The notes under the pieces: model-generated
What the model was told of the DNA's origin: nothing
Database searches by the model: none
Seen by the model: only the letters and a program-made list of their open reading frames with translations
Assembly: GCA_964036045.1 (NCBI GenBank)
Contig: OZ038382.1
Location: 86,031,918 to 86,095,917 of the forward strand
Reading direction: 5' to 3'
Source of the DNA: Eutreptiella sp. 'Long Island Sound 2002'
Lineage: Eukaryota > Euglenozoa > Euglenophyceae > Eutreptiales > Eutreptiaceae
Length of the DNA stretch: 64,000 bases
Shown here: positions 11,401 to 21,184 of the stretch, piece after piece
How positions within the stretch are numbered: position 1 is the stretch's first letter
How the letters are laid out: each line of letters opens with the position of its first letter
Made by a program: the position numbers and the translations under genes

Positions 11401-13312
11401 TATGGGGACCTATGTGGACCTTTGGGGACCTATGGGGACCTATTGGCACCTGTCGGGACGCATGGGGGCCTATGGTGGCCTATGGGGACTTATTGGGAGC
11501 TATGGGGACCTATGGGGGGCGTATGCAGGCATGTGGGGAACTATTGGAAGCTATGGGGACCTATAGCGGTCTATGGGGACCTATGGGGACCTATTGGGGA
11601 CCGAGGGGGGGCCTATGGGGGCATATGGGCACCTATTGGCACCTATGGGGGGCCTATGGGGGCATATGGGGGCCTATTAGCACCTATGGGGACCTATGGG
11701 GGCCTATGGATGCCTATGGGGACCTATGGGGGCATATGGGGACGAATGGTGACCTACAGCAGGCCTATGGGGGCATGTGGTGACCTTATGGGGCGAATGG
11801 CGGCCTATGGGGGCCTATTGGGACCCACGGGGACCTATGGGGACCTTTCGGGGCCTGTGGGGACCTGTGAGGACTTATGGGGGCCTTTGGGGACCTTCAC
11901 CAGGGGAATATGGGCGTGTTTGGGGACCTATGGGGACCTACGAGGATCTATGGGGGCCTATGGGGGACTACGGGGGCCGATGGGGACCTTTCGGGACCCA
12001 CGGGGACCCATGGGAACCTATGGGGACCTATGGATGCCAATGGGGACCCATGGGCACCCATGGGAGCCTACGGGGGCCTATGGGCACCTATGCGAGCCTA
12101 TGGGGGTATACGGGCACCGATGGAGACGGATAGTGACCTATGGGGGCATATGGGGACCTATTGGCATCAATGGGGACCCATGGGGGCCTGTGGGGACCTA
12201 TGGGGCGTATGGGGGCCTATGGGGACCTATCGGGCCTCGGGGCACCTATGGGGACCCATGGGCACCTATAGGGACCTACGGGGGCCTATGGGGAGCGATG
12301 GGGACGCATGAGGGGCAGTGGGGTCCTATGGGTACCTATGGGCGCCCAAGGGGGCCTATGGGGCCTATGGGGACCTATGGAAACCTATGGTGACCTATGG
12401 GGACGTATGGGGGCCTATGCGGACCTTTGGGGACCTGTGGGGGCCTTTGGGGGCCTATGGCGACCTATGGCGACCCATCGGGACCCATGGGCACCCATGG
12501 GAGCCTATGGGGGCCTATTGGGAACTTTGGGGACCTACAGCGACCTTTGGGGGCTAAGGGCACCTATGGGGACCCATGGGGACCTATGGGGGGCCTATGG
12601 GGGCATATGGATGCCTACGGGGGCCTATGGGGACCTATGCAGGCCCATGGTCGGCTCGAGGCACCCATGGGGACCCATTGAAGGCCTATGGGTGGCCTTT
12701 GGGGGCATATGGGGACCCATTGGTACCCGTCGGGACCTGTGGGGGCCAATGGGGGCCTATGGGGACCTATGGGGGCGTATGGGGGCCAGTGGGGGCCTAT
12801 GGGGACCCATGGAGAGCTATGAGGGCCAATGGGTGTGTATGGAGACCTATATGGACCTATGGGGGGCTCTGGTGACTGTTGGGGACCTTTGGGGACCTAC
12901 GGGGACCTATGGGGCCTATTGGCACCTTTGGGGACCTATGGGGGTTTATGGTGACCAATGGGGACCTATGGGGGGCCTATGCGGGCATCTGGGGACCTAT
13001 TGGAACCAATGGGGACCTATGAGGGCCTAGGGCGGCCTGTGGGTACCTATGGGGCTCTAGGGGCACCTATGGGGACCCTTTGGGGAACTATGGGGGGCCC
13101 ATGGGCGTATGTGGGGACCTATTGGCACCTATGGGGGGCCTATGGGGGCATATGGGGACCTATTGGAACCTATGCGGATATATGGGGCCTAAGGATGTCT
13201 ATGGGGACCCATGGGGACCTAGGGGCACCTATGGGGACCTATGGGGGCCTATGGGGACCCATTGGGCACCTATTGGGGGCCTAAGGGGGCATATGGGGAC
13301 CTATTGGCACCT
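8456..13312 (+). repeat. G-rich 10-bp satellite, plus orientation
   Basis: Continuous array up to the TIR of element C at 13,313. The boundary between the two segmental duplications (about 10,658) lies inside it and is not visible from the array itself. Open frames up to 479 codons (10,954-12,393) are repeat-driven. Confidence 0.97.
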
Positions 13313-13532
13313 CCCTTGGTACATGCTAGAATACCCAATCTCGTTCTAGCCTAGAACCGGCTAGAGCGGCTAGAACGAAAAAAAGAGGGGGATACCCCCC
13401 CTGCAAGGGGGGGGGGGGGGGGGCATGAGGTGTCTAACCTGGACCCCCCTATCCATACTCGGGGGCCCATACCCTTTTTCCCCGCATTTTCACTGTTTTC
13501 ACCTGATTTTGGAGTCCAAAAAATTTTCATTC

Positions 13533-13616
13533 TAGCGGCGTTCTAGCGGCGTACTAGCGACGTTCTAGCGAACGTCGCTAGTACGCCGCTAGAACGTTCG
13601 CTAGAACGCCGCTACA
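13533..13616. repeat. Long perfect-type hairpin near the left end of element C
   Basis: About 80 bases of TCTAGCGGCG-type repeats arranged as an inverted repeat centred near 13,577 (TTCTAGCGAACGTCGCTAG at the turn). The copy 2 counterpart is 58,425-58,508. Its position just inside the TIR suggests a subterminal binding or folding element. Confidence 0.85.
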
Positions 13617-14851
13617 ACAATACATATATGATTGCTCCGCCACTCCTCAAAGAGAATCTACCCCGTCTACCATGGCCGGCCGTGGCCAATCGTAGGGTCC
13701 CGATGCTTGACCCGACTCACGGAGCGCCGGGTTCCCCCCCCCACCCCCCGGTTCGCCCGGTTAGCCCCCCACCGCACCCCATAGGTCACTTGGAAGGTCA
13801 CTTGGCGGGCCGGCGCCGGGCCACTTGGTGGTGGGTTAGCCCGATTAGCCCGGTTAGCCCGATTAGCCCTCCTGCCCCCCTAGGCCCCCATTCGCGAGTC
13901 GCTACACGCACGTTACCCCTCTTGTGTGGTGGGGGGTTGCCGGGGCTCATCCTTGCTCCCGGCACCCCCCTTCTCACCCCCCGTGTCCCCTTCCTTCTCA
14001 CCCCCCTTCTCACCCCCTACCTCACCCTCCTTGTCACCCCCCTCCCTCTTGTCACCACCCTCGTCCCCCTCGTCATCCCCGTCATCCCCGTCGTCCCCCG
14101 CTCCCAAGGCCTCCCGGAGGTGGAAGAGAAGCCTCCCCGGCCACCCGGAAGGTGCCCCCCTCTTGCTCCTGCTTCCTCTTCTTCCCCTTCTTCTCCTTCT
14201 TCCCCCCCTCCCCCTCCCCATTGGACCCTTGCGACACCACCCACAACTCCCCCGGGTCCAACTCGTCATCCCAATCCCCCAACACCGTCACTTGGTTGAC
14301 GGTCCAACCATTGCCCCCCTCCGCCGAAGGAACATACCGGGTGTCCCCCACACCCGGCACGTTCCCATAGGGGTCCGGGCCCCTATCTTGCAAAGGGGGG
14401 CTTGGGGTTTGGGGGGGGGGGGGGGTTGCCCTTGCCCTTGGCCTGGGGCTTGGCCTTGGCCTTGGGCTTGCGGGGCTGCTGGCCTTGGGGGGGGGGGGGC
14501 TCTTCGTCGCTACTCTCGAAGTGGCGGGGTTTTTTCTTGGGGGCCTTGGGGGGGGTTTGGGGGCCTTGGGAGGGGGGGGTGTCCTCCCCCCGCTGGTGCT
14601 GCTGCTTCTGCTGCTGCTGCTGTTGATCTCCTCTGCCCGGTCCTGCAACCGCTCCCAACCCTTGCGCTGCGGGTCCATGCCCCCCGCACTCCTGCCCAAT
14701 TCCCACCTAACCCCTAAAACACCGAGAAGGCCAGATTGGGATCTGTCCCCATCATCCGGATCAACTCGGTGACCCCCACGAGGCGCGTCCGCCCTCCGCC
14801 ATCGCGCCACTCCACGCGCACCCGCGGGGGTCGGCTCCACACGTCTGCACG

Positions 14852-15014
14852 CTGAGAATCCGAAGACAGAAACATAATGCAGATGTGTTCTAGCGGCGTT
14901 CTAGGCAACTGTTCTAGCGGCGTTCTAGCGACGTCCTAGCGGCGACGGCACGGCGGTGGCTAGATCAAGACTAGAACGGTTCGCTAGATCAACGCTAGAA
15001 CGCAGTCAACATAC
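14852..15014 (-). other. Intron 3 of the element C gene, containing the CTAG motif
   Basis: 163 bases from GTATGTTG to GGATTCTCAG. Filled with the same TTCTAGCGGCG and GATCTAG units as intron 2. Copy 2 counterpart: about 59,744-59,906. Confidence 0.6.
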
Positions 15015-16334
15015 CGTGCCTTGGGGGTCCAGGGCGGGGCGGATGGCCCCCAGTGCCTTGGCGAACGCGTCCCGGGGGTTGGGGGGGGTTTGGCTGCGGG
15101 GGGTTCCCAGCGGGGGTTGCGGCGGGCTTGGGCTTGGACTTGGGCCGGGAGGCGATGCCGTGCACCACCCCGGCATACGCCCCCGGGTTCGCCCCCTCGG
15201 GGTTGAAACCCCCGAAGTCCATCATCGCCGACCAAGTCGGCGTCCAGGCCTTCCCCCCATACTCAACCCCCCCCAAGCCCAGCCCCTGCCAGCAGTTGGC
15301 GACGAATCGCCACTGGGTGGCCCCCCCCTTTTTCTTCTCGGGGGTGAAGATGTTGGTTTGCGCCAACTCGAACAACTTCACCCCCATTTTTTTTTGGGGG
15401 GGGGCCTCCCCCCATCCCTTCCTCGGCCCCGACAACTCACGTTGCCACCCCCACCACCTGTTGACCACACCTAGGCGCAGGGGCCTATCCATGTGGACAA
15501 CCCCTCCCTCGTCCACCCATACCCACCGCCCCGCCTGCAACAGCCGGTGGTGCACCCGCTGCAACAAAAACTGGAGAGTCCAAACCGGACTCTCCGGGGC
15601 GACGAGGAGGGGGGTGTCCAGGTTTGGAAGGTTGGGGCCAGCCAGGACAGCCGGGTCCCATGGCAACACCAAGAGGGCCCCCACATCCCTCGACCCCATC
15701 ATCCCCTTGAGCCACCGGCTCACCCCCCCCCCACCGGCGTCTCCGCCACCACCTTCGCCTCCACCTCCTCCTTCACAATCCCCTGCTCCATCTCCCCCGC
15801 CTCCTCGTCCACCTCCACCACCTCGTCCACCTCCTCCACCTTCACCTTCTCCACCATCGCCGCCAACGTCAGCTCCGACGTCCACACCCCGCGACCGAGC
15901 GCCTCGATTGCCTCCTCCTTCTCCGCCACAGTCGCCTTCGCCTTGCGGAGGGTGTCCTCTGCCAAGCGGATCCTATCCGCATCCCCCCCCGCCTGGAGGT
16001 CGGCCAATTTGGTGTCCCATGGGGAGACATTGGCCTCAGCCTTGGCCTTGGCCCCCTTGGAGGCTACGAGGGAAGCCGAGAGCCCTTTGAGCTCCCCCCG
16101 CAGCTCCTCCACCTCCCGATGCTCCGCGGGGGCCGCCGCCAACGGGGGAGGGGGTGGCAATGGTGGAGCTGGGGCTTGGGGTTGGGGCTGGGGCTTGGCC
16201 TTGGGCTTGGAGAGGGGGGGTTCCTTGCCCTTCGGGGCCTGCTCGGCCTTCGGCTCGAGCTCCTCGGGCTGCGCTTGCCGTGCGTGCTCCTACGCCGCCA
16301 CCACTTGCGCAATCAGCGCCCGCGTCGCCGCATG

Positions 16335-16483
16335 TTATAGGAAACAAAGGAGCGTCCTAGCGACGTTCTAGGCAACCGTTCTAGCGGCGTTCTAGCGACA
16401 GTCTAGCGACCGATCGTGCTGCCTAGATCAAGACTAGAACAATTCCCTAGATCAGCGCTAGAAAGCACAACAAGGCAATATAC
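16335..16483 (-). other. Intron 2 of the element C gene, containing the CTAG motif (acceptor uncertain)
   Basis: Donor CCAG|GTATAT at 16,483. The interior carries TCTAGCGCTGATCTAGG, GTCTTGATCTAGG and several TTCTAGCGGCG/CGCCGCTAGAA units. The acceptor is not obvious near TTTCCTATAA; a downstream GCGCAAG is possible. Copy 2 counterpart: about 61,230-61,378. Confidence 0.5.
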
Positions 16484-17229
16484 CTGGCACAGCGGCTCGT
16501 CCATCAAGTGGTGCGATACCATTTTGTTGCTCAATAGTCTCGTTCACGGAAAAGTGCATGTGGCCCTAGCCCCTCCTTACATCCATGGCATCCCTGCCCG
16601 AGCATGGCACTTGCGACCGCGGCCCCCCATGCACAACCCACGACACGTCAAAGTATGCAAACAGCCATGTCATGCACTGTGCTTGCGCATTGGCCTCCCT
16701 GTGGATGGCCGACCACCGAAGACCCGACACCTCGTCCACCCCCTACACCCGTCTCTTCCCCGTCCGGGGAAGCTAACCCATAAACGCTCCATCCTGCACG
16801 CCTCTCCGACAGGAGAACTTGCAGCTTTTGTCGAGCGTAGGGGTGACTGACCTAGCCTCCCGGTCGACAAACTCCCCCAACAAGTGGCCCATGGCCATTG
16901 TCAAGTGCAAAATGCACAAAACGACCCACGCACGTGGCAATTTGAAAATGCGCTCCGTACTGCAGCCGGCGGCTTGCAAAGAAGGCGTCCCAAGGAGGAA
17001 GGCCGTGTAGTTGGCCTCATCACCCTCCATGGTCCGCCGGATAGCACTACCCTCCCAAGTCTTCGTTTGGGCATTCCATATCCCCTCATTGAGCAGGGGG
17101 CCCACTTGGGGGCGGGTAGACACCCCAATCACCCTTCGCGTCCACGGTTGATCCCCCGAGGATCACGTTTGCCTCCTCCTTGGAGGCCCCCCATTGGACC
17201 AGCCCCGTGTCGATGATATCTTGAATCAC

Positions 17230-17356
17230 CTAAACACGAGACATGGGGGTGGTTCATTTAGTTCTAGTCTAGTCCAATATAGCGTCTAGCGAGTGGTGTT
17301 CGAGGCCGCCTAGATCAAAACTAGAACGAGCCAAAGGCACTAATTGAGAGGAGTAC
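17230..17356 (-). other. Intron 1 of the element C gene, containing the CTAG motif
   Basis: 127 bases, GTACTC...TTTAG. Contains GTTCTAGTTTTGATCTAGG-type sequence, the same motif as the element ends. Copy 2 counterpart: 62,125-62,251. Confidence 0.6.
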
Positions 17357-18335
17357 CTCCCAATTGCTCTTCCACAACGTCCCAAGGGTGTCCATGGCCT
17401 TGTCATCGCAATTGACCACTCAACACCCAAAGGCCCGCGGGGGAGCGGGCCAAGCGGTCGAAGTTGGCCAAGGAGATGGTGAGTTGGGTCCAATTGCCCC
17501 CGGCCACGGGGTAGGCATCTCCCCGGACGATGAAGGTCAACGGGAAGTTGCGGTTGATTGACTGCACCAAGCCCGGCCGGGAGAGAATGTACGTGACCCA
17601 TGAGGCGAAGGGCCATGAGATCCCGGTGGCCTTGGGCAACACCGTGGCAACGGGCTCATCCAATTGCACCGCAGCGACCAACTCCCTTCAACGGGCTTGG
17701 AAAGCCCGCTCGGTACAAATTGGACGGGAGTAGGGGCCACCGGGGACGGTGCGGTGATACTCCAACTTACGGAGCGTGTAGAGCTCCGAGAGGGTCCTCC
17801 ACGAGGACTTGGGGGCCCTCATGTTGAGCACTAGTTCACACATGGCGGTGGGGGGGAGAAGGGAGGTGGCGTATGCCTCAACGGCGGCCTTGCATGCCTC
17901 ACCCGTGGTATGGGTAGAAGTGGCGGAGTTCACATATTGGACGGCGTTGTTGAATTGCCGCCGTGCTAGGGGGCATGATAGCGCCCACGTGGCCAAATAA
18001 TGGCCCACCCGCTCATCCTTGAGGTTAGATGCCCCACTCAACTCCCGTAGTGCCTTAGACAAGAGGGAAGTATCCTTCCCGGTTGAGGAGGGAGCAAGGG
18101 TGGAAGTGGCGGGGCGTTTCATTGCAAAGAAATGTGTAATATCTAAGCGGGAAAGAAGGAACCATGGAACAATGCACTACGGACAATAGCAAGCATGCAC
18201 AGCGCAACAATGAAGAAATTGGCACATTTGGGTAGACATTATATCGTTCTAGTATTGATCTAATCTAGGCTAGAACATCTAGGCTAGAGTGTTCTAGGCT
18301 AGAACGAGATTGGGGCTTCTAGCGTGTATCAAGGG

Positions 18336-18446
18336 CAGGGGATGTGACAGCCGAGACCAAGAAGTGTCAGGAAAGGACACGACAAAGCACAACGGAGGTG
18401 TGGTGTCAATAACTCCAGACGTCTGCAACCCCCAGCGGCCTTTGCG
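18336..18446. other. Short spacer between element C and the RT frame
   Basis: No feature recognised. Probably the 5' part of the retroelement. Copy 2 (63,231-63,341) differs at several bases here. Confidence 0.3.
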
Positions 18447-20033
18447 TTGCTCAAATGGAGATCTAAAGAGATGGCTATACCCCCTGTGATTAAATGGTGT
18501 GACGTGTTTGCATTCAATAATGTTGTGGCTCAGAGTTTGGCGAAACCGGTGGGTAGGGCGCTGAGGGTGCTTCTACATGATACGTACACTACACTTTCGT
18601 CTCTGGCCTTGCCGGTTATGGTTGGAGCCGGGATCCGGTGTGTGCAGTGTCCAGGGCTCAGAGCTTGAAGTCCAATGTGTGTCCCTTGGAGGCGGATGTG
18701 GATGATATATTCTAGGAATTGGATAAAGAGGTGTGCATGTCAGCAATTTCACATGCTCTGTGTGTGGCTAAGGACTCCCGTAGGGAGAAGAACATGGTCT
18801 TTGCCCTTCATAAAGGGGGTGATAAGTCGTTAGACAGGATTGGCAGTTCCACCTCAGAGGAGTTTCGGATCCTGACAGAGGAAGAGCTACTGTACTTTGT
18901 CAGCTGGGACCTGTTTCAAAATACGCTGATGGTGTGTGGGCCTGTCCTCCTTTCTCAAGGGAAGCAAGGGGTGCCCATAGGGGGTCAGCTGGCCGCGCAT
19001 ATCGCCGAATTTTGGGCTATGTACTCGGAGCACCTGACCTTCTCTGTCGAGTCCAGCGTGAGGAGAGATAGACAGGTGGACCGGCGGAAGAGGGTAGATG
19101 GTCTGAACCTGAGTGAGCCAGTCACGGTGGTCGTGCCTGGAGCGGACCCTTTAGTATGTTTTCGCTCGGGCTCCACGCACCAGCTGTTTGGGGATGTGTG
19201 GGCGTCGAGGGACAGGTTTTGGGATGACACTCATCGGGTACGGTCCAGTGGCCTCACGGGCTGATGGGCCCCTGCTGACCGGCCTCTTGCCTGGGTTACG
19301 GTGGCGTGTGTAGATATCCCTCTTCTGGGCGTTGTCCCCTGGCAGGGTCCACCACATTGTTCAGCGTACCCCGAGAAGGGATAAGGCCGGGTGCTTGACT
19401 TTTTGTTTCAGTTTGCCCCTTTGGAGTTTGTCCTCGGTGAGCTGGGTGTGCGGCTGCCACAAGAGGAGGCTACATCTCCTAGCTATGGTGTTCCTGGCGA
19501 GGTTTCGGGACAACGTCTATATTTTTCTGATTAATGTGTCTGATGCTCTGGCTGCGGTGGTGCACCCCACTATTTTTCAGCTTCTGTGTGCTATGTATGG
19601 TGTCCCACTTAAGTGAGAAGTGCATGGGGCACGGTTAAGTGGTGTGAGTCTGCAATCCCTGACACACGTGAGCTCCGCCTAGTTCGTAAAGGGGTGGTTC
19701 TCGACCTGCAGAGTTTTTCTGAGGACGAGCCGGAGTGGTCCCGATGGCTACCTGCCTCAGCGCCGAACGCAGGGCCTACGATGCAAGCGCAGGCTCCGTA
19801 TATTCTACAGAAGTTTCTTTGGTTTGCGCTACAGTGGCGCCATGTATATGCTAATGTCCGCTCCTTTCTATGCAGGTTTGGGGTGCTGGGGCATGCGCAT
19901 CGCTAGTGGAAACCCTAGGTGGACAGATTTTGTACCAGGCATGCTCTCTGCTCCAGATTTCCTGAAGCAGTTGTCGAGGGCTGGTATAAGGACTGCAGGG
20001 CTAAGTCCAGAGAGCCGGCTTCAGCGTCGATGA
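18447..20033 (+). pseudogene. Decayed reverse transcriptase, copy 1
   Basis: Fragments in all three plus frames join into an RT-like order. First comes PPVIKWCDVFAFNN..., then a block ending EADVDDIF*ELDKEV (motif-A-like; the star is TAG at 18,713, which is TGG in copy 2). At about 18,964-19,000 stands GVPIGGQLAAHIAEFWAMY (motif-B-like). At 19,499-19,530 stands LARFRDNVYIFL, in the place of the catalytic YxDD box. A thumb-like tail (IFYRSFFGLRYSGAMYMLM) ends near 20,030. Several frameshifts separate the blocks. RxDN instead of YxDD is unusual. I cannot say whether it is Penelope-like, DIRS-like or another lineage. It starts about 110 bases right of element C. Confidence 0.55.
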
Positions 20034-20963
20034 GCGAGTGTCATGACCAGAGCACTGCATGATGGGTTGGGTGGTGTGGGGCATGGCCGTACGGCGAGTG
20101 ACTGCCCTATCTGTTGTGTTGCGACGGTGTGGGCGGCTGTACGGCGCCGATTGGATGAGAACCCCACCATTGTCGCGAACGACGGACAGCCCTGGGCGAG
20201 CTAAGAGCTGCATGTGGCGGGGGCAGAGTGTAGGAGCGCGTGGGCAAGCCCAGGCCGTGGGCGCTGGCAGGGATGCCTGACCTGTTGTGACCAGTATGCA
20301 TGTGTGGCGCACCGTAGGGCTGGTTTGAGCCCCTTATGAGCTTGTCGATAGGGAGGGAGTGGTCCAGCCGGCACCTTGGACCTGGGTAACCTTTTGGTGT
20401 TTTTGAATGTGCTTGCATTGCCCTGCGTGCTCAGTGAGAGACACTGAGTAGCGTGGAATCTGCCCTACAGACCAGCTACATGTCGTATGAGAAAGGCTTT
20501 GTGCACCACTGTTGACCTGATGCATAGTGCAGAGTATGAGGGTGGGAAGACCTCTGTGCACTTCCAAGGTCATGTCTGGGCCCTATGCAGGGTGTGGATG
20601 GGAGGTGAGAAACAGAAAGGGCATGGGCTTGTAGACACAAGACAGACAGGTGCCCCGTGGTGTGAAAGTAATTTTTCCCGAGGACCATGCCTGGTGCGCA
20701 CAGTGCACTGTTCTCCGTTGTGTATAGCCTTTTGGAGTTCTAATGATGAAGTTTTTCACCGTGCGTGGTTGCTAGCGTTGTCTTCTTCTTCTTCTTTACA
20801 CAGCCCCGGAGAAAAACCAAAGGTTTATAGATATATTCTCGAAGGGTACTTAAAATATCGCAGTACTTCAAAGAAAAAATATGGTGCTGTAAAAAAAACT
20901 GAATCGCATGCAGCACGTAATAGTCGCGTTTGATTGGACAAAAGGCGGCGATGGCGCTGTAGC
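20034..20963. other. Region without recognised gene downstream of the RT
   Basis: Mixed composition with only short open frames. It ends in an A-rich, low-GC part (20,780-20,930, with several AAAAAA runs) before the broken element C end. It could be the 3' portion of the retroelement. Nothing in it is diagnostic. Confidence 0.3.
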
Positions 20964-21184
20964 CCCTTGGTACACGCTAGAAGACCCAATCTCGTTCTAA
21001 CCTAGAACCCGCTAGAGCGGCTAGAGCAAAAAAAAGAGGGGGATACCCTTGCTGGGGGGGGGGGGGGGGGGGTTGAGGTGTCTAACCTGGACCCCCCTAT
21101 CCGAACTCGGGGGCCCATACCTTTTTTTTTTTACATTTTCATTGTTTTCACCTAATTTTGGAGTCCAAAAAATTGTCGGTCTAG
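20964..21184 (+). mobile_element. Broken left end of an element C relative, fused to satellite
   Basis: About 220 bases matching 13,313-13,530: CCCTTGGTACACG terminus, GTTCTAACCTAGAACC, a G-run, TGAGGTGTCTAACCTGGAC and the ...GGAGTCCAAAAAATT stretch. It stops just before where the hairpin would begin, and CCCCATAGG satellite follows at once. At 13,313 the satellite lies outside the terminus, whereas here it lies on the inner side. Confidence 0.8.

Larger units (their letters stand above)
13628..18122 (-). pseudogene. Element C internal gene, copy 1 (multi-exon, decayed; possible transposase)
   Basis: ATG at 18,122 (MKRPATSTLAPS). Exon 1 18,122-17,357 contains a shared TGA, then ATGISWPFASWVTYILSRPG and FIVRGDAYPVAGGNWTQLT, a pattern compatible with the first strand of an RNase H fold. 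The intron 17,356-17,230 is supported by NWE|GTACTC and TTTAG|GTG. Exon 2 17,229-16,484 includes LHLTMAMGHLLGEFVDREAR and ends CCAG|GTATAT. Exon 3, from about 16,335 to 15,015, encodes a Pro/Lys/Gln-rich linker and a coiled-coil or acidic helix (KATVAEKEEAIEALGRG, then VEKVKVEEVDEVVEVDEE), then VSRWLKGMMGSRDV.... Exon 4 starts at 14,851 (TTCTCAG|CGTGCAGAC). It carries a Gln-run, Pro-rich and Asp/Glu/Gly-rich repeats and ends near 13,630-13,910. Several frameshifts and stops (for example TAG in AA*EHARQAQ) occur in both copies. Function is inferred only from its place inside a TIR element. Confidence 0.45.
13313..18335 (-). mobile_element. Element C, copy 1, TIR transposon of 5.0 kb
   Basis: The two ends form an inverted repeat of 45 bases with four mismatches. 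It starts CCCTTGGTACATG at 13,313 and, on the opposite strand, CCCTTGATACACG at 18,335, and both run on to AATCTCGTTCTAGCC. The left side abuts the satellite, and the right side leads into the reverse-transcriptase region. No target-site duplication is evident. The ends and introns are rich in CTAG-containing motifs (TTCTAGCGGCG). The internal gene lies on the minus strand and starts 213 bases from the right TIR. Confidence 0.8.
10658..19105. repeat. Direct segmental duplication, copy 1
   Basis: Matches 55,532-64,000 in the same orientation. The offset grows from 44,874 at the start to 44,895 at the end through small indels. The unit consists of G-rich satellite, element C and the start of the reverse-transcriptase pseudogene. 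The left edge coincides with the end of the inverted arm. The right edge is set only by the end of the window, so the true duplication is longer. Confidence 0.93.

Noticed and set aside
10954-12393. 479-codon open frame rich in GPMGTYGDLW repeats (and many similar ones, up to 480 codons at 28,676-30,118)
   Set aside because: All three frames of the G-rich strand encode the same decapeptide because the unit is 10 bp. The frames track the repeat, have no boundaries of their own and show no coding-type substitution pattern.
13628-14299. Plus-strand Pro-rich open frame (also 58,520-59,191, 15,053-16,090, 59,945-60,985)
   Set aside because: Antisense shadow of the minus-strand element C gene. The minus strand has the splice sites, the coiled-coil pattern and the start near the TIR.
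13313-18335. CACTA-type (CMC) assignment of element C
   Set aside because: CTAG-rich subterminal repeats are suggestive, but the termini begin CCCTTG and not CACTA, and no 3-bp target duplication is visible.
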